Position numbers and translations under genes: made by a program
Notes under the pieces: generated by a model
What the model was told of the DNA's origin: nothing
Database searches by the model: none
The model's input: the letters and a program-made list of their open reading frames with translations, nothing else
DNA from: Membranipora membranacea
Taxonomy: Eukaryota > Bryozoa > Gymnolaemata > Cheilostomatida > Membraniporidae
Direction of reading: 5' to 3'
Length of the DNA: 60,000 nt
Assembly: GCA_914767715.1 (NCBI GenBank)
Contig: OU612066.1
Coordinates: 7,137,001 to 7,197,000, forward strand
Shown: one piece after another, positions 25,901 to 40,900 of the stretch
How positions within the stretch are numbered: the stretch's first letter is position 1
Layout of the letters: every line of letters starts with the position of its first letter

Positions 25901-28900
25901 GTTTTAGTAATGACAAGGTGATTGAGAGATGGACCTTAAACCACTGCTGCCACAGCTGGGCTTTGCCCAGCATAGCCAACAGTCAGAAATTTAATTAGAG
26001 AGTTGTGGCATCAAAACATCTAGCCAGTAGCTTTGAATGGAGTTATATGAGCTCTCAAAATTTAGGGAGTATTAGTGATGACAAATGTTGTTGTTGACCA
26101 ATCAGGTGCTTTTAAAATCTAGCTGAGATCCAACACTATTCAAAATGTTGGATCTCAGCTAGATTTTAAAGGCACCTGATTGGTCAACAACAACATTTGT
26201 CATCACTAACGGTGGATGGCCGGGGAAGAAGTTTCTCCCTACATTTTGAGAGCTCATATAATTCCATTCAAAGCTACTGGCTAGATGTTTTGATGCCACA
26301 ACTCTCTATTTAAATTTTTGACTGGTGACTATGCTGGGCAAAGCCAAGCTGTGGCAGCAGTGGTTTAATGTAGAAATAGTGGCCCTTTTTCATAAAAAAA
26401 TTAGAACGCTGATCAACCAGTATTGAGGAGAATAAAAAGAATAAAAAATCAATGTACATACAAATTTGATGATCATCTGCCTGATATAAGCACATTCCAC
26501 ATCGACTCCATCATCAGTTCTAGATTTGAGAGTACCAAAGTCCCAGACTAGAGGCAGCAGACTCTGTGATAAAGCTTGTACTCTGTATACAAGGTGTCTC
26601 ATGGGTATTTGTCCTACAAACAAGAAGATTGTGTGGTGGATGTCAGTAGGTCATAATGGCAGAAAGCTGGACACAAGATGGACATCATTTCGACCGACCA
26701 AATCACACATATCTCAAACTCAGACAACTCACATAATAAGAACAACACAGCCTGATGGAAAATACTCATCCTTCTAACATCATGGATGTGTTTTATCAGT
26801 AATAATCAATAAATTGCCTAGAGGCAGGGTGGGGCGGGGCAAGGCAATGATTTCATCCTATGGAAACACCTACCAAACTTATCCTTTGTTTCGTCTTCTC
26901 CAACGTTGTATCCCAAACCGGCTTTCTTCAGCTTCTCGATCATTTCATCTGAATGTCTTCTGTATGGATTACATGCAGCGATGATCTTCAGTCCTGTTCC
27001 AGGTTCTAATGGTTTTCCTCTGATTCGACCATCGCACAGTATTTCCTTGACTAAGCCAATAGCCTCTGTAGTGTTCGCCTCATCCAGGAACAAGACAGTG
27101 TAAATGGTGGGAACCTGAACAAAAGCAGTCCATATTCATTAAAATTCCATTTCAGTCAACCATCTTTCACAGCTTATTTCTTTAGAAACTCAGACACAAT
27201 GCAACCCTCATAATTTTGAATCTAGCTATTTTGTTTTAGCTAAAACAATATCTCTTAAATTGTCATCACCTGAGAGGAGTCAAACTCTGCTGCATAAGCC
27301 GCGCATCTCTCCTGGTTCTGTTTGGCCAGGTTCTGTGCTTCATTGACCTTGTTAATGATGTCTTCTTCTGTTGTTCCACCATGAATCTAAATAATGTAGT
27401 AGATACAATGCAGCATGATAGATTGGTAAAATTTGAATAGTTACTAGCTTGTTAAATCTTATTTTGGGAAATTTCATTTTTAGCATTTATGTAGCGTTCA
27501 TGCTAAAAACTCATTACAATGATAAAAAACTATGTCTTGTAGTTCAGAGAATAGTGTGGCCATTCATAAAATGTTACTAAAGGCAGTGAGATCTATAGGT
27601 AGACAAGGAAAAGAATAAAGATTGTAAACAGTATGTTTTAAGCAAACCTTCACAATAATCATGGTATCAACATCCTCTTTCAGTGCTGTGGGAACTTGAA
27701 GCTTTGACATGAAGTCAATCAACTTCGTTTTACCACAACCTGTTTCTCCCATGATGATCACTGGTATCTCAACTCTGGAACAAAGATTGTGAAAATTGGA
27801 AGGTGATGGACAAAAAAGCCACGCTGAAAGGCATGTGTGTTCTTCTTGAGTAAATTTGGAATGAGAAGTATGATACGCCCATGATTAGTTCTGAAATCCC
27901 CCTGTATACCAGAACAAAGGCAAAATCTATACGAATATTGTTACAAACTCATCCTTCTGTTTATGATCAAACCCTGTAATGTATACCTGAGACGCTGATG
28001 GATTGCTAATATCTTCTTAGCGTTGTCCATAGTAAGGACATAATTCGGATCAGGGTCATCATCACCTACAAACATCGGCTCCTCTTGTATTTCAGTTGTC
28101 TCATAATCAATCTCAACTTCTCTTGAATACTTCACTGTCTTCACCATGATATCACGTAGTTTCCTTAGCTGTGCAGGCCTGTATCGGAGTTTGAATAACC
28201 AATTTTAGGCGTTGATAAAGTCACAATCACTATGTTTCCATATGTCAATGTGACATTGGTTTTAGGGCTAGTTGATACATGGGAATAGCATTTAGGTTAA
28301 CTTCCATTCGCATTGATTCATGTTCCTTCATTGGAATCCCGGAACCGTGCTGATTCACAACTGTGGCTTAGGGCAACGTAGATGAATGGGTGGCAACAAA
28401 GACATCAGTGTGGGAGGCTTGGTTAAGATTCTCAGCCGCGGCAAATCTTTCTAATCATTCTTCTTTCGAATCAGGAGCGGACAACTCATTCGAAGCATTG
28501 AACCATGGTGAATGCGTGAATTGATGGGTGTATAACTTAAAATTTAAGTGAAAGTAAACAAAATCTGATATGATGTCACATGAAGGCATATCGTTTCAGC
28601 TTATGGCAGTTTCCTGACAACTCCATGTTTTTACATACAACATAAATGAACACTTTTGTAGCAAAAATATATCGTTAATTGATAAGCATTGCATAACTGT
28701 GCTCACTATGGGCTTATGACTAAACCTGTGTCCTTGGAAAAGTTGTGTTACCTGGTGAGAGTATTGAAGTCTTCAGACATGGGCAGTTGGTAGCGATCTA
28801 GCGTTTGTTTCAGTGCTGTTGGCATACAGTTAGGCACTAGCATCTCTCTTGTCTGGCAATCAACAAGACTCAGGGCATGTCCCCCTGCAAACAATGTAAT

Positions 28901-31900
28901 AGTCTATTTTGGACTCAATGCAGAAATGGATAAAATTAAAGTTACAGATGTGCATACCTGCCAAGTAATCTAAATTCAAAAGTGGGAGATTTCAATTTAC
29001 AGCAATGCTGCACCACATTGCGGTGCTTCAGGGAAGAGCACCCGAGCGATCCACCTGGGGGTTTGGGGGCGGTGTGTCCAGTATCAACCACACCATTGAC
29101 AATAATACTCTGAATTTCAATACAAACAGGTAAATTTGTTAACACTATTGAATAGCACAATTCCTTTCAATTTTGTGTGCAAAGACCTTACCATTCAGTA
29201 ACTCATCAACAAGTGCTTGGATAGTTACTAAAAAATTGAGATAGGGCTCTTTTGTCTCAAATCTGGAGGAAATAGTGGAATTACAAAAAGTGGGAAGTGG
29301 GCAGAAGTTGATGTGGAAATCTGGAGGGTCCCATCCAAATAGGGAGACTTGGCAAATATGCAGATGTGAAGCTTAGCAACACGCGTCATTTACATATTTG
29401 GATTCAGAACGCTTGACCTTGAACACACAAAAATATGATAGGGGAGTTGCCCTTTTTTATCAACATGAGGGGATAACTTAATGGTCTCATACTGTCAACG
29501 TTGACAAGGAAACTTTCAGTACTACTGTTCAATGTTTTGGATTACATCGGCCGTATTGTTTCCTCTGGTAATGGATTGGTTGCCCACTGCAGGGCTATAA
29601 ATAATGTGCAAAGTTTAATACTAGTTTCTCATGGTATGTGTTATAGTGTTACAGTTGCAGCAATTGTTATGTTTAAGTGTCATGTGTGGGTGTGTAGCAA
29701 TACTATTTGGACTCCCTTGCCAAAGGACAGGCATGAAATCACACACAAACCTCTGTTTTCTACAAAGAATCCTAGAGGAGAGAAGGTTTCTCCATCTTCA
29801 TTGAAGAACAGATATGGATGATTACCACTTTCCCATGTTCTCTTCATCTCCAGCTGTTCTAGAACATCTCCTCCTCCCTGCTCCTGTGCCTGATTTCATA
29901 AGACATAAATATCAAGTAGGAATTACTTCATTCTGTACAGTATATCTTAATGATAACAAGATTCAATATCCTATTTGTTTGCTGGTCAAGTTAGGTAATA
30001 ACTTTTACTTTTGCGAGTGGGAAACTAAGATGTAATTCTCACCTCATGCAAATTGAGACCTGGGGTTTCTTCAGCTATCTTCAATGATCTTGTAGCAAAA
30101 TCCTACAAATGTCATAAAATTATATTGCACATGTAGTTCTGCGCTTGGACAAGTAGTTTTTTTTCAAATAACAGGCTACATGTAGTAGCTGATCAGAGGG
30201 CACTGAAGTTGTTCATCAGCTCTTCACTCATCACATCCCTGAAGATACATTTAGTTAGTTAGAGAAATACCTTGGTACAGATTATGAAGTGATGAGTAAT
30301 TAATTAAACTCGAGGCCTAACAACACCCTTGAATCAAGGGGTGAGCTAGCCATATTACGGTGGCAACCATTTGTGTGTTTGTATGTATGTACATATGGTG
30401 TATGGCTCCTGATTTTTACTTTGTTTGAAGTAAGTAGAATGTATACACGCTTATATTACAGTACCTTTGCCATTCTGAACATGAACTCAATGACAAATGC
30501 TCTGAATCCTGGTAAATCTTCTGCAAAAGCCTGTCCACAGAATGGAGAGGTCTCCACTTTTCTGAGCTGGTTGCTCAAGAAGTAAACATAGTGTCTCAGC
30601 TCGCTCCATGTTGGGTCAAAAAGTCCACAGTTTCTAAAGAATGAAAATGGAAAACCATGCATTGTTTAGTTTCTCTCTCTCTGCATTAAAAGACAATAAT
30701 ATAAGATATTTCGAGTCATAAGGCCAAAGTAAGATTTGATACAATGTCCCAGCACTGGGCCATGTAAGGCCAACAGCCCTAACACATACGCTGTGTTGCA
30801 TAGGGTGGCAATGGTGGAGTGGAATGAGCTATGGGGTGAGAGAACACAATTCAGAGTAGTTAATAGCGGGCATGCTAATTAACGGCATCAACCCATTCTT
30901 TTTTGGGGATGGTGGGATGGCGCAATCGGTTAGCGGGCTTGTTATTCACTGCCAGGTGATTAGTGCCACAAGAGTTGCGGGTTTGTATCCCATTTGGGGA
31001 GCTTTCAAGGTTGATTGTTCTAGCCCCCAGAACCCCTGGGTGTACACCTCATCATCATAATTTTATTGTGCGTTCTCATCACAAAGCGATCATCATTGAT
31101 TTATCTGTCTGCAAATATACATTGTTGTGAAGTGAGAAGTCTTTCTAGCAATTATTCCCTGTTAATTCAACCGGTCAATCCGTGCAAAGTTGACTATCAC
31201 TAGTGGCAGGCACAAAGTACTCACCCAATCAGCAGCTCCAGAGCTTGGAGAGGATTTTCGAACAGGCCTTCTGCTCTCTGGTATTGTCTATCATTTTGAT
31301 GCTTGCAGACCAAATATTTGATAACCATCTGCCACTCTTCCTCTCTCAACACTGCAGCGTCAAATCCGTTAAAACCCTCTACAAAGTAAATGAGTTTGTT
31401 CGCTGATTTATTAGTAGACAGGACTCTCCATGTCCACTTAACATAAACCCAAATGAACCCAATCTGATAACCAAGCTTTCGACCTCAGACTTCAATCATT
31501 TAGTTTCTGGTCAGTTCAAAAGCTGGAGGAAAGAAAATGCTCACTTGGGACATGCCTGGAGGCATATGCAGAGGCAGCTTCTTGTGGTGTGATACACCAT
31601 GTTGTGGGGAGATAATCCATCACCTCATGAGCACATCGCTTGTCCTGCTGCAAAAGAAGAAAAACAAGCAATAAAACATTCAGAGGGGGTATACACCCGA
31701 GGGTGCTGGGGGCTGGAACAATCAACCTTGAAAGCTATCCTAATGGGACTCGAACCCACAACTCCTGCGGCACCAATCCCATGGCAGTGAATAGCATGTG
31801 TGCCAACCGATTGCGCCATCTCACCATCCCCAAAAAGAATGGGTTGATGGTGCTAATTAGCGTGCCGGCTATTCACTACTCAGAGTTGCATAGTTCACTC

Positions 31901-34900
31901 CACCATGGTCAGGTTAAATCCATATAGGGCAAAACAACTTTAAATCACCTCAATAATACTGAGCATCTGAAATTTTGATTGCTTTCAAGATGAAGTGACA
32001 CTTACCTTTCTGGTGTACGGCATACATTCGATGATGTAGTATTGAGTGGGCTGTAATTGCCAGACAATCCCTTCTGAGTTCACAACGCTTCTCAGTATAA
32101 TGAGATTGAACAGCAGCTCATCAGCTCCAGTTTCTACTTCATGAGCTATATCTACATGTATAGTATGATGTGGGGTGTCTGTATACCCATTACCCAGCTC
32201 AGTATTAAGCCTAGCTATAATACTGTCAGTGTCTATGGTCTTGTATATTGGTATGGTGATGTCGCTGCCTTTGAGCTGTTTGTTTCGTCTCACTTCGTTG
32301 AGAAGATTGAACTTTTTGAGTGATTTACCGACTCCTGCTCTCTTAGATCTTATGAGCCTAGAGCATGACCTTGAGAATCAAGAGACAATGAAAAAATACT
32401 CATCACTGGTTTTAGATAAGACAATTAAATTGTTGTGTAGAAATTAATACCCAAGTTTAAAATTTCCAATTATTTTGATGTTAAACCCATACGGTCAGTT
32501 CAGATTTAGTACCAGAGAGGAATAGAAACCTGGGAACCCTGGCAAAAGTTTTACTGATTCAAGTATTGAAAGACATGTGCAATTATAATGGGGACAACTT
32601 TACCCTTCAATAGCAATGAGCTCACTTTGTAAGATCCACAGAGCATGCTGATAATACATCCTCGGGTACAGTGAGAATCTTCTGCACGTATTTCCGTAGT
32701 TTAGGTGGTGTAGAGAGCACGACATTTTTCACCAGATGTTTGTCCAGATATGCTCTAATTCTGGCGTCCCTCTTCTCCTCAGCATATATAAATGCCAAGC
32801 CATAACTTTTCACTGTGTCGTCAGCAGTGTTAGTGAGGCGAGTTTCGATACATCTGCACACATCATAGCTGAGTAGATGACAGTTCACCATACAGTAGAA
32901 GGATAGCGGGTCATTGAGTGCTCTGCTGAGAAATAGCCGTACCTACGAAAACATCAGGTTCAAATGTGAATATCACTCACATCATCTTGATTGGTATCCA
33001 ACGTTTTTTTTGTCTAGGTAAATAATCAATCTACCTGCTACAAGTAGATACATCATTTTTGCTTACTAATCAGCTGACACAGGCTCTAAGGTGTTACTGT
33101 TACTAACAAAACTATCCAACTAAACTAACTTAATTAACTGAACTTACTGAACTAACTAAACTAAGTGAACCGAACTAACTACACTAACTACCAGCTAAAT
33201 TATGGGGAGAAAAATGATATACTTCTTCAACTGTAGTTTTATCATTGCAGAGTAGAACTTCATTTCTAGTAGGGTAGGTGTACTCTCCATCATATTCATA
33301 TATCGACAATACAGTCTGGTAAACTTTTGCTGAAAAAGATGTAAATGTAAAGCCTGATCCTAACAAATAATGAGATATTCAATAGGTTAGCAATGAGCCA
33401 ATGATATTCCACAAACAAATGAATATTTGGAAGGACATGATTAAGAGGAACATTAATGTCAATAAAAGTACTCAAAAACAACCAGGCCGTTAACAATTTC
33501 CGCCATGAACAATACTGAATAATTAACCAACGAGAATATTTTCTCGCTGGCCAATAGATAGTTTTCTGATCTCTGATTTAGGCCTCAATTTGGAGTTGTC
33601 CTCTCTCCAGTTTGGTACTTTTAACCCAAGCCGCATAGGAAAAACTAGCTGAAAACAGGGTTATCTTGAAAACCGCTTATAATAGGATGAAAATTATTTT
33701 TGGTTCAGAATCTGCAATATTGAAAACTCATATGGACATAGTTTGGGAAATAATTTTAGTATTTGGATAGTCAATTATAGTATTTTCCGCTTGTTTTGCG
33801 GACAATTTGGCAGAACATTTCATGAGTTTTGTCACTAAAATTAAGATTTATCAACATTCAAGCCTCCAAGGATTTGGAAACCCTGTCTCACAGGGTTTTC
33901 AATTGTGCCGACTCTGAATCAAAAATCATTTTTATCCTAACATAAGCGGTTTTCAATATAACCCTCTTTCAGCAGGTTTCTCCTATGCGGCGTGGGTTAA
34001 AAGTACCAAACTGGAGAGAGGACAACTCCGAATTGAGGCATAAATAAGAGCTCAGAAAACTGTCTATATTGAACGCTTTGAATCAAGTGTTTGACGAGTA
34101 TTTTATGCTCCCGCACTTAAAAGGGGTGAGCTTAGATCACAAAGTAAACAACTACCAAGCAGAGCAGGTTTACTAGCCCTGTCTGCGTTCCGCTTTGGAC
34201 TTATACTTACATTGGGGTGTGGGTATTAGGCATGGGGCTCCTCGCCTTAACCAGGGCTGTACTTTCCTTTCCCGTAAAGGTCTCTCCTTCAACTCTGTTC
34301 AATGAAAATACAGTGTCTGCTAGTATGTATGGAAGCCTGAATCTGACAAGATGATGTTTCATCTACCTGTTAACACCCCTCGTTTGTAGACTACACATGG
34401 CAACGCAATATATTAAGTCAGCCAGTTTGCTGTGTTGTATATATGAACGATTTTTCTGGTAAGAAAATTCTTGAGGGTAAAAATTATGGATAGAGTTAGA
34501 AATTGCTTGTGATTGTGGGGTATGTACTGTACAAGCCCAGCAAACTGCCTCATCTATCTACTTGAGAGAACTGTTAAAGCTGAATTTCTCAACAATGGTT
34601 ATGAATGAAGTCATCCACTGTTGTAAATAATGAGGAAAAATCAGTTCTTAAAATTATATGGAAGTGGCAGTTTATTGGGCTTGTACAGTAATACCCCGAG
34701 TTAACATCATAGATGACCAGATGAGGGGGGGGGGGGGCAATTTCAAAAACTGCAAATTATGTTTACCCAGAAATGCTATAAATTCTGTCTGGCTATGTAC
34801 TGATTGCATTTGTATTTGTCAAAATTTTAATGTGCACGGTTTTCTCCATAGAGTTATGATAAATTGTATATACATGTATATATTATGTATTTACTCTATT

Positions 34901-37900
34901 TCATCACATGTCTATGATTTTCCATTGCTGCCCAATTTCACAAATACTATTCACTGGTCTGCTGTGTCAGCTCAAACAAGGGGATGGGAGCACAAATAAC
35001 ACATCACATAACTTCATTGTCAATTTCAATGTATAAAGCGTGGTAATCACTCACTACTGATCTGCTCCAGTACGTGTCCCAGTTGAGGAATACCCAAGAA
35101 GTTCTTTATACTCTGTTTTGTGTTTTCTATAAACTCAGCCCACAGTTTCTTCAAATCATCCATCAAACTTGGCCTTGTGTTGTCTACAAACTCGTTGTAC
35201 AGCTTTCCCAAGTTCTCCATCAAATCAGCACTCCTGCAAATGAAAGTTCATGGTACAGAGTAGTGTGAGGGCTTGCACGGTGCAATGCGTGATTTGGTGG
35301 CATTCCGTTATAGGGTGCCACACAATGCTTCTTCAGAACTTTTAGATGTATAGAAATATATATGGCATTTATTGACACATAAAGGGTGCTTGCAACTTTC
35401 ATGCTTTATCAACATTTTCTCACTATCTGGGCACCTGGTTACGCATCGTTGAACTTGATATCTGGTACAAGACATATGTCTCAGTTCTGGCAAAACAGGA
35501 AAGTGACACCAGTTGCCACAGAAGAAATTAATGCAGTGGTCCACATGTCACACGGAATCTGGCTGAAATCAAACAGGCAGGAACGGGGCTATACAGTTTA
35601 TGTGATAAAAAATAACAGATTTGGAGACTTCGACTCTAACTAGCTTTCTGGAGATATGCATATATCCGGTATGATCCTCTTCCGTGTGAAATTTATCAAA
35701 TATGTTCTAGTCTATGCCCTGAGACCTGGTCTAGTACTCGATAAGTATTACGGTAAAATTTATTCATGTATAAGTATGTATTGAACTTACTTGTAAATTG
35801 GAATAAGGATTACAGGTATATAAAAAGCGAAGAGAGTAGGGAATGGCGACTGGCTTTAGTATTTAAACCACTGCTGACACACAGCTAAATATGTTCTTAT
35901 TGAACTCTATATATCTCTAAACTAATAATGATGCTGCAATCTCAGCATTGTCACCTAATGAGCAAATAATTTGCACAAACTGATCATCAAAATCTGGGTA
36001 TAAAATTAATTATCTACCGTATCATGTGGAAATTAATGACGTCATCAGCTAGTGCGTAAATTTCAGGCCCTGATTTTGAAGATCAGTTGGTGCAAATTAT
36101 TTGCCCATTAGGCAAAAATTCTGAGATTAAAGTCTCAATTAGTTATGTTGGAGCTATACAGAATTCAATGAGCACAAATTGGCCTGAGTGGCAGCAGTAG
36201 TTTACCACAAAAAAATGTTATACACGCATGCGAGAAACATACTTAGGCTGATCAGCCATTATTTTCTTCATCAGCTGTGTTGAAGTTTGCTTCCCACTGT
36301 CACCATCTACTTTGGCTTGTCTGGCCTGATCTTCCTGAATCTGCTTCTGCTTGTGTTTGTGTTGCTCAATCCACTCGAACATTGTATCTAAAAACAACAG
36401 GGTTCATTGTTCATTCTGAAAGAGTTGGCGATGAATTGGCATCTGTCCAGTGATGAATTTAAGTGCAGAAAGTAATGATATTGCTAAACTGTTGCTCACC
36501 TAAAGTGATTGGCTCCTCGAGCTCGTTCATGCACTGGACAGCCAACATCTCATCAAAATCTTCATGCTCTTCCATAACGGCATCAACCAGCTCTTTTTGT
36601 TCATAAGACATTTTGTCATATGTGATGAAAGTGTTCCCATCATCCATTGTATCCTCCTTTTCCTCTGCAGCCTCTACAGTTCCTCCAGGGTTATAAGAGT
36701 TTATCAGCTGGAGTAACTGCTCTGGTATCACAGGCTGAATCATAGCCAGTAATGGTAACGCCTGAAAAATCACACAATACACACTGATTCACCATTCGGG
36801 TTATATGGGGAATGTGCACGTATATATATTATATATATTATATGTTCATATATATATATATATATATACACAGCGCAGGGACAAAGTCAATTCTGAGAAG
36901 AGTAATCTAGACTTCTCGGCCTATTGGCTAAGATCAAAGTGTCACTGCCGATGGCCGATTAGTGCCAGTTCAGTTTTGGCAGCTCGCTGCACACCCACGA
37001 TTAGGAGGTCTTTTATGGCCTCGCCTCTAGGATGCATTCTAGTTTTCTAGGATGTATCACATTCTCAGTATGAGGATTTAGGGCACCTTGCTTCTCTCTT
37101 TAGTGCAATCCCAATCTTCCCAATCAGATGACTTGTGATCTGTGAGTAATGTGCAGATGACTCGACCAGTCAAGAATAGATGATAGGTAATATCGGTGTA
37201 CCTGATTCAGAATTTGAGGCGAATGATTATCGAGGAATGTCCCCAGCTCTTTTCTGAGAACTACAAGTTGTTCAGTAGTATAGAAGTTTAGCTCAGGGTG
37301 ATCACTGTGAAGTAGAATAATTGTATGAATTTTGTTTTGCTGTAGGGTACATATAAACAATGAGGTATGACACAAGTGTAATTTATTTCACTGCACAGTC
37401 ACAAACGGATTGTTTCTCAATACATATCTATGACCATGATGATTTAATCAGCCACAAAGTTAATCTTAAGAATGAATTCTCAATTTATGCACAGGCAAAG
37501 AGGGCTTACCTTCTTTTCATGTCCATTGACTGTCTCCACTTTGTTATGCAGTCTTTCAGGTATCGGTAGAGGTCTTGGCAGTGAGCTATTGGATCCTTGG
37601 CTTTGTTGAATGCAATCATACTGACCCCAATGGATACGAGTCGTACCTCCACAGCCAATCGATGGTTCGGGTTACAGTGTACTACCACCAGCATATCATC
37701 AAACTGTATACACCCCTCTCTTCTGATGTCAATGTAGGCACGGGCAAGATTCTCCACTGCATCTCTCATCTGCAGAACAAAGTCCGATAATCAGTGATCG
37801 GTTTTTTTTATGTAGAATCACAATATGTGATATGGTTTGGAGGAATACTGAATGAGGGAGTAAAATTAATGGTGGCACAAATGGCTTATGAGCTTATCCA

Positions 37901-40900
37901 AACTTAGATAACTTATACTTGTATGGGTGCTGGCTAACTCTCATATTCTTCGCAATATTATATGGGTAACTTCTCTGTTTTGCAGGGATACCTGGATTCA
38001 GCATGACAATGTTTGATAAAAGTGTAATTTAACTTCAGAACACAAGATTTACATAACCCACAGCATCAAAACGCTTAATGGCATCCTTGTTCTCATCCTG
38101 TTTTTCACCAGCTACCAAGGTCAGTTTACTCTGCAGTTCTTTGAGCTGTGAGTAGGAGTAAGTTTTGGATTCAGTCTTTTCCTTGTCTGTGATGTCACAT
38201 TTCAGTTGTATAACGTCATCAAGCGCCTAAATGTATATAAGTAGATCATTTGATATAATCATTGAAAGACTAAGTGACAGGCCTTTGTACTTGAATCAAC
38301 CATGAAGCTATCAAATTATCATACTCTTTATCTCAACTTTCTGCTTCCCATTTGGTGAGTTACCTTGAAATCTTTGCTGTAGTCCGGGATATTGCCGATG
38401 AAGTAGAGGCCTTCTTCATTGATCGATGTGGCCTGAGCAATAGACTTCATTTCCACATTACCAAAATGAGTTTTCACTTTCTTCAACCACTCCAATTCAG
38501 AATTAGATGATGTCTGTATGAATACATACATAATATAAACGAATGAGTAAACATTGTCATGGTGCAACAACAAACTTCCTTACAGTCTATTTAGAATTTA
38601 ATAGGACATAATAACAGTCATACTTACCCATCTAATACCGATAGTTATTCTTATATTTTATTGCAAATCGCTAATTCTTTTAGAGTTGATTGATAGAATG
38701 GTAGGGTTAGAGGTCAAAACATTGCAAAACTGACAAACATAGTACCTCGAGAGCACAATAATTATTTCACTGCGTCTGATATCCATTAATGCGCCAGAAT
38801 CTGAGATCGACCAAGATGTCATATGAAATACTAACTATGTCTAAGTTACCAAAATACAGTTTTGAGCGAGACTATTTCTTGTCATTCGAGGTACTAAATG
38901 TGAATATAGTTCAACAGTATCAATGCTGCCAAACCGCTTACCAAGTTGGTGATCAGGTGATTGTTGTTTGTTTGGGCTTCCCAGACTTTACGGCATATCT
39001 CAATGAATGAGATGTAATCAGTACCATCAGGGGAAAGGTCATAGATGAGCGGGCTGTAGCCAGTCAGTGCATTGAGTAGATATCGAGTCTTTAGAGCAGC
39101 GTGATCATCCTCTCCGAGGGTGCTACTCGCTAAGTCCACAAAGTTACTGATGTCCTTCTCTACAAAGATAAAATAATGACGCAATCTTTACCCGAACCTA
39201 AATAAATTTACCACAGTAAAATAATGCCATAGTGTTGGCAACACATCTGTTAAAATTTAAAATTTAGGAAACCAAAATAAATAAATCAAGTTGAGATAAG
39301 GCCAACATGTGCAGAAGCTTCAACGAGCTCGCAGCTGGTTGAGGGGCAAGGTCGTTGACAATACAAGATGTGACAAAAGAAGTTGATATATTTTGAATAT
39401 TAAAGTTAACACCTCTTAGCCAAGACATGAAGCCTCGCAGCCAACACTTTACCCATATTATTACAATTACAATGGTTAATTTAAGCAAACCGCTGTTACT
39501 CCTTGATTTCAGGTATCAGATAATTTTTTTTTGCACTTACTTGGCACCTCTCGTCTTATCCAATCAATCAATTCTCCACAGCTGAGGAAAGCATCCAAGC
39601 ACTCAATCTGAGCCTGGTTTATTTCCTTGATACTCTCAGCACTCTTGACTAGTTTTGGACTGATGTCCTTTAGCTGTAACCGCTTATCTGCCTAAGTAGC
39701 ATAATAGACGTGAGTGAGATTGGTAGTCATCATAAGAACAATATCGCTGGCTTGTTTCTTGAATAGTATAAGAAAGCCTGCCATGTTGTTGATTCTAGCG
39801 ACAATCACTCAATTTTTCGTTTTCTCTGATCTGGGTGTTGATATACGTGTAGACTAAAATTCATATAGATTACATAATTTATTTCTTATTGGAACATGCT
39901 CTGAATCAGCCCGATAATGTCCTCCTAAAAAGCCTTATGCACAAAAGGAGACATACTCACTGATTCGAGAATCCTTTCCAAGTCCTCAAAGTTCCCTGTA
40001 ATGTTGAACTTCTCCTTCAGGCCCATGACAACACGAGCACCTTTGTGGTACTGGTCCAGGTGTGAGCACAGGTCGATCTGGCCTCTCCTTTCTGTGAATA
40101 CATCTTTTTCCAACATTTTGCTTAGTTCCAACATGAAATTGGCATGATTATCTCCAAAGTATATATTTACAAGTCTTTCCATTCGGGAGATGCTGATGGT
40201 GCCTGAAAATATCAACAAGCTACAGCAAGTGCAACAAAAAACTGAACCAAATATAAGGTTGGCAAAATATCAATGCCAATACTCCAAAGAATATGTTCCC
40301 TGTCAGCGCTTGAGCTACAGATCCTATTCTGGCCTATTGGCAACCCGTAAAATTTCCACCAAGGTTTGACATGCAGATTCTGTATTGTCTTTGCTCCTCA
40401 ATTCATGATTTGACACCTTGAAGGAATAGCACAATAAAAGGCACTCATGTATGGATAAAAGAAGTTGTTGGCATGAAAGTCAGTCATTTATCCAAAAGAC
40501 TGGCAGGTTATCTCAAGACTTGCTATTTATTCATCCTCACTAATGGTTCAAGTGAAAATACAGATCTCCCAACTTTTGACAGGCATATTAAGATTCCCTG
40601 ACATTGCCTAGCATTATCACAAACCTTTGGCGAGTCTATCCAACTCCTCATCATAGCTTGCTTTAGCAGTCTCAAACAACACCTTGATATCCTTAACAGG
40701 CCCAGGAGCTGCTTTTGTGATACAGCGGTGAAACGCATGATTGAATATCACCCTGTCCATCAAATTCTCAAATTCATTCAATAAGAACCTAATTTCATCA
40801 GGCAAACAGTCACAGAAAACTTTTCCGGTTGAAGGATGAACAGCATGCGTGAACTCGAGAGAGTCAGTCTCCCTCTCCAGCCATGCATCAATAGCTGCTC

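Noticed and set aside
36817-36869. AT-rich repeats as a replication origin or promoter
   Set aside because: Simple AT microsatellites are common in these introns and nothing else supports such a role.
36909-36943. Functional U2 snRNA gene
   Set aside because: Only the first about 35 bases match; the branch-site recognition region, Sm site and 3' stems are absent.
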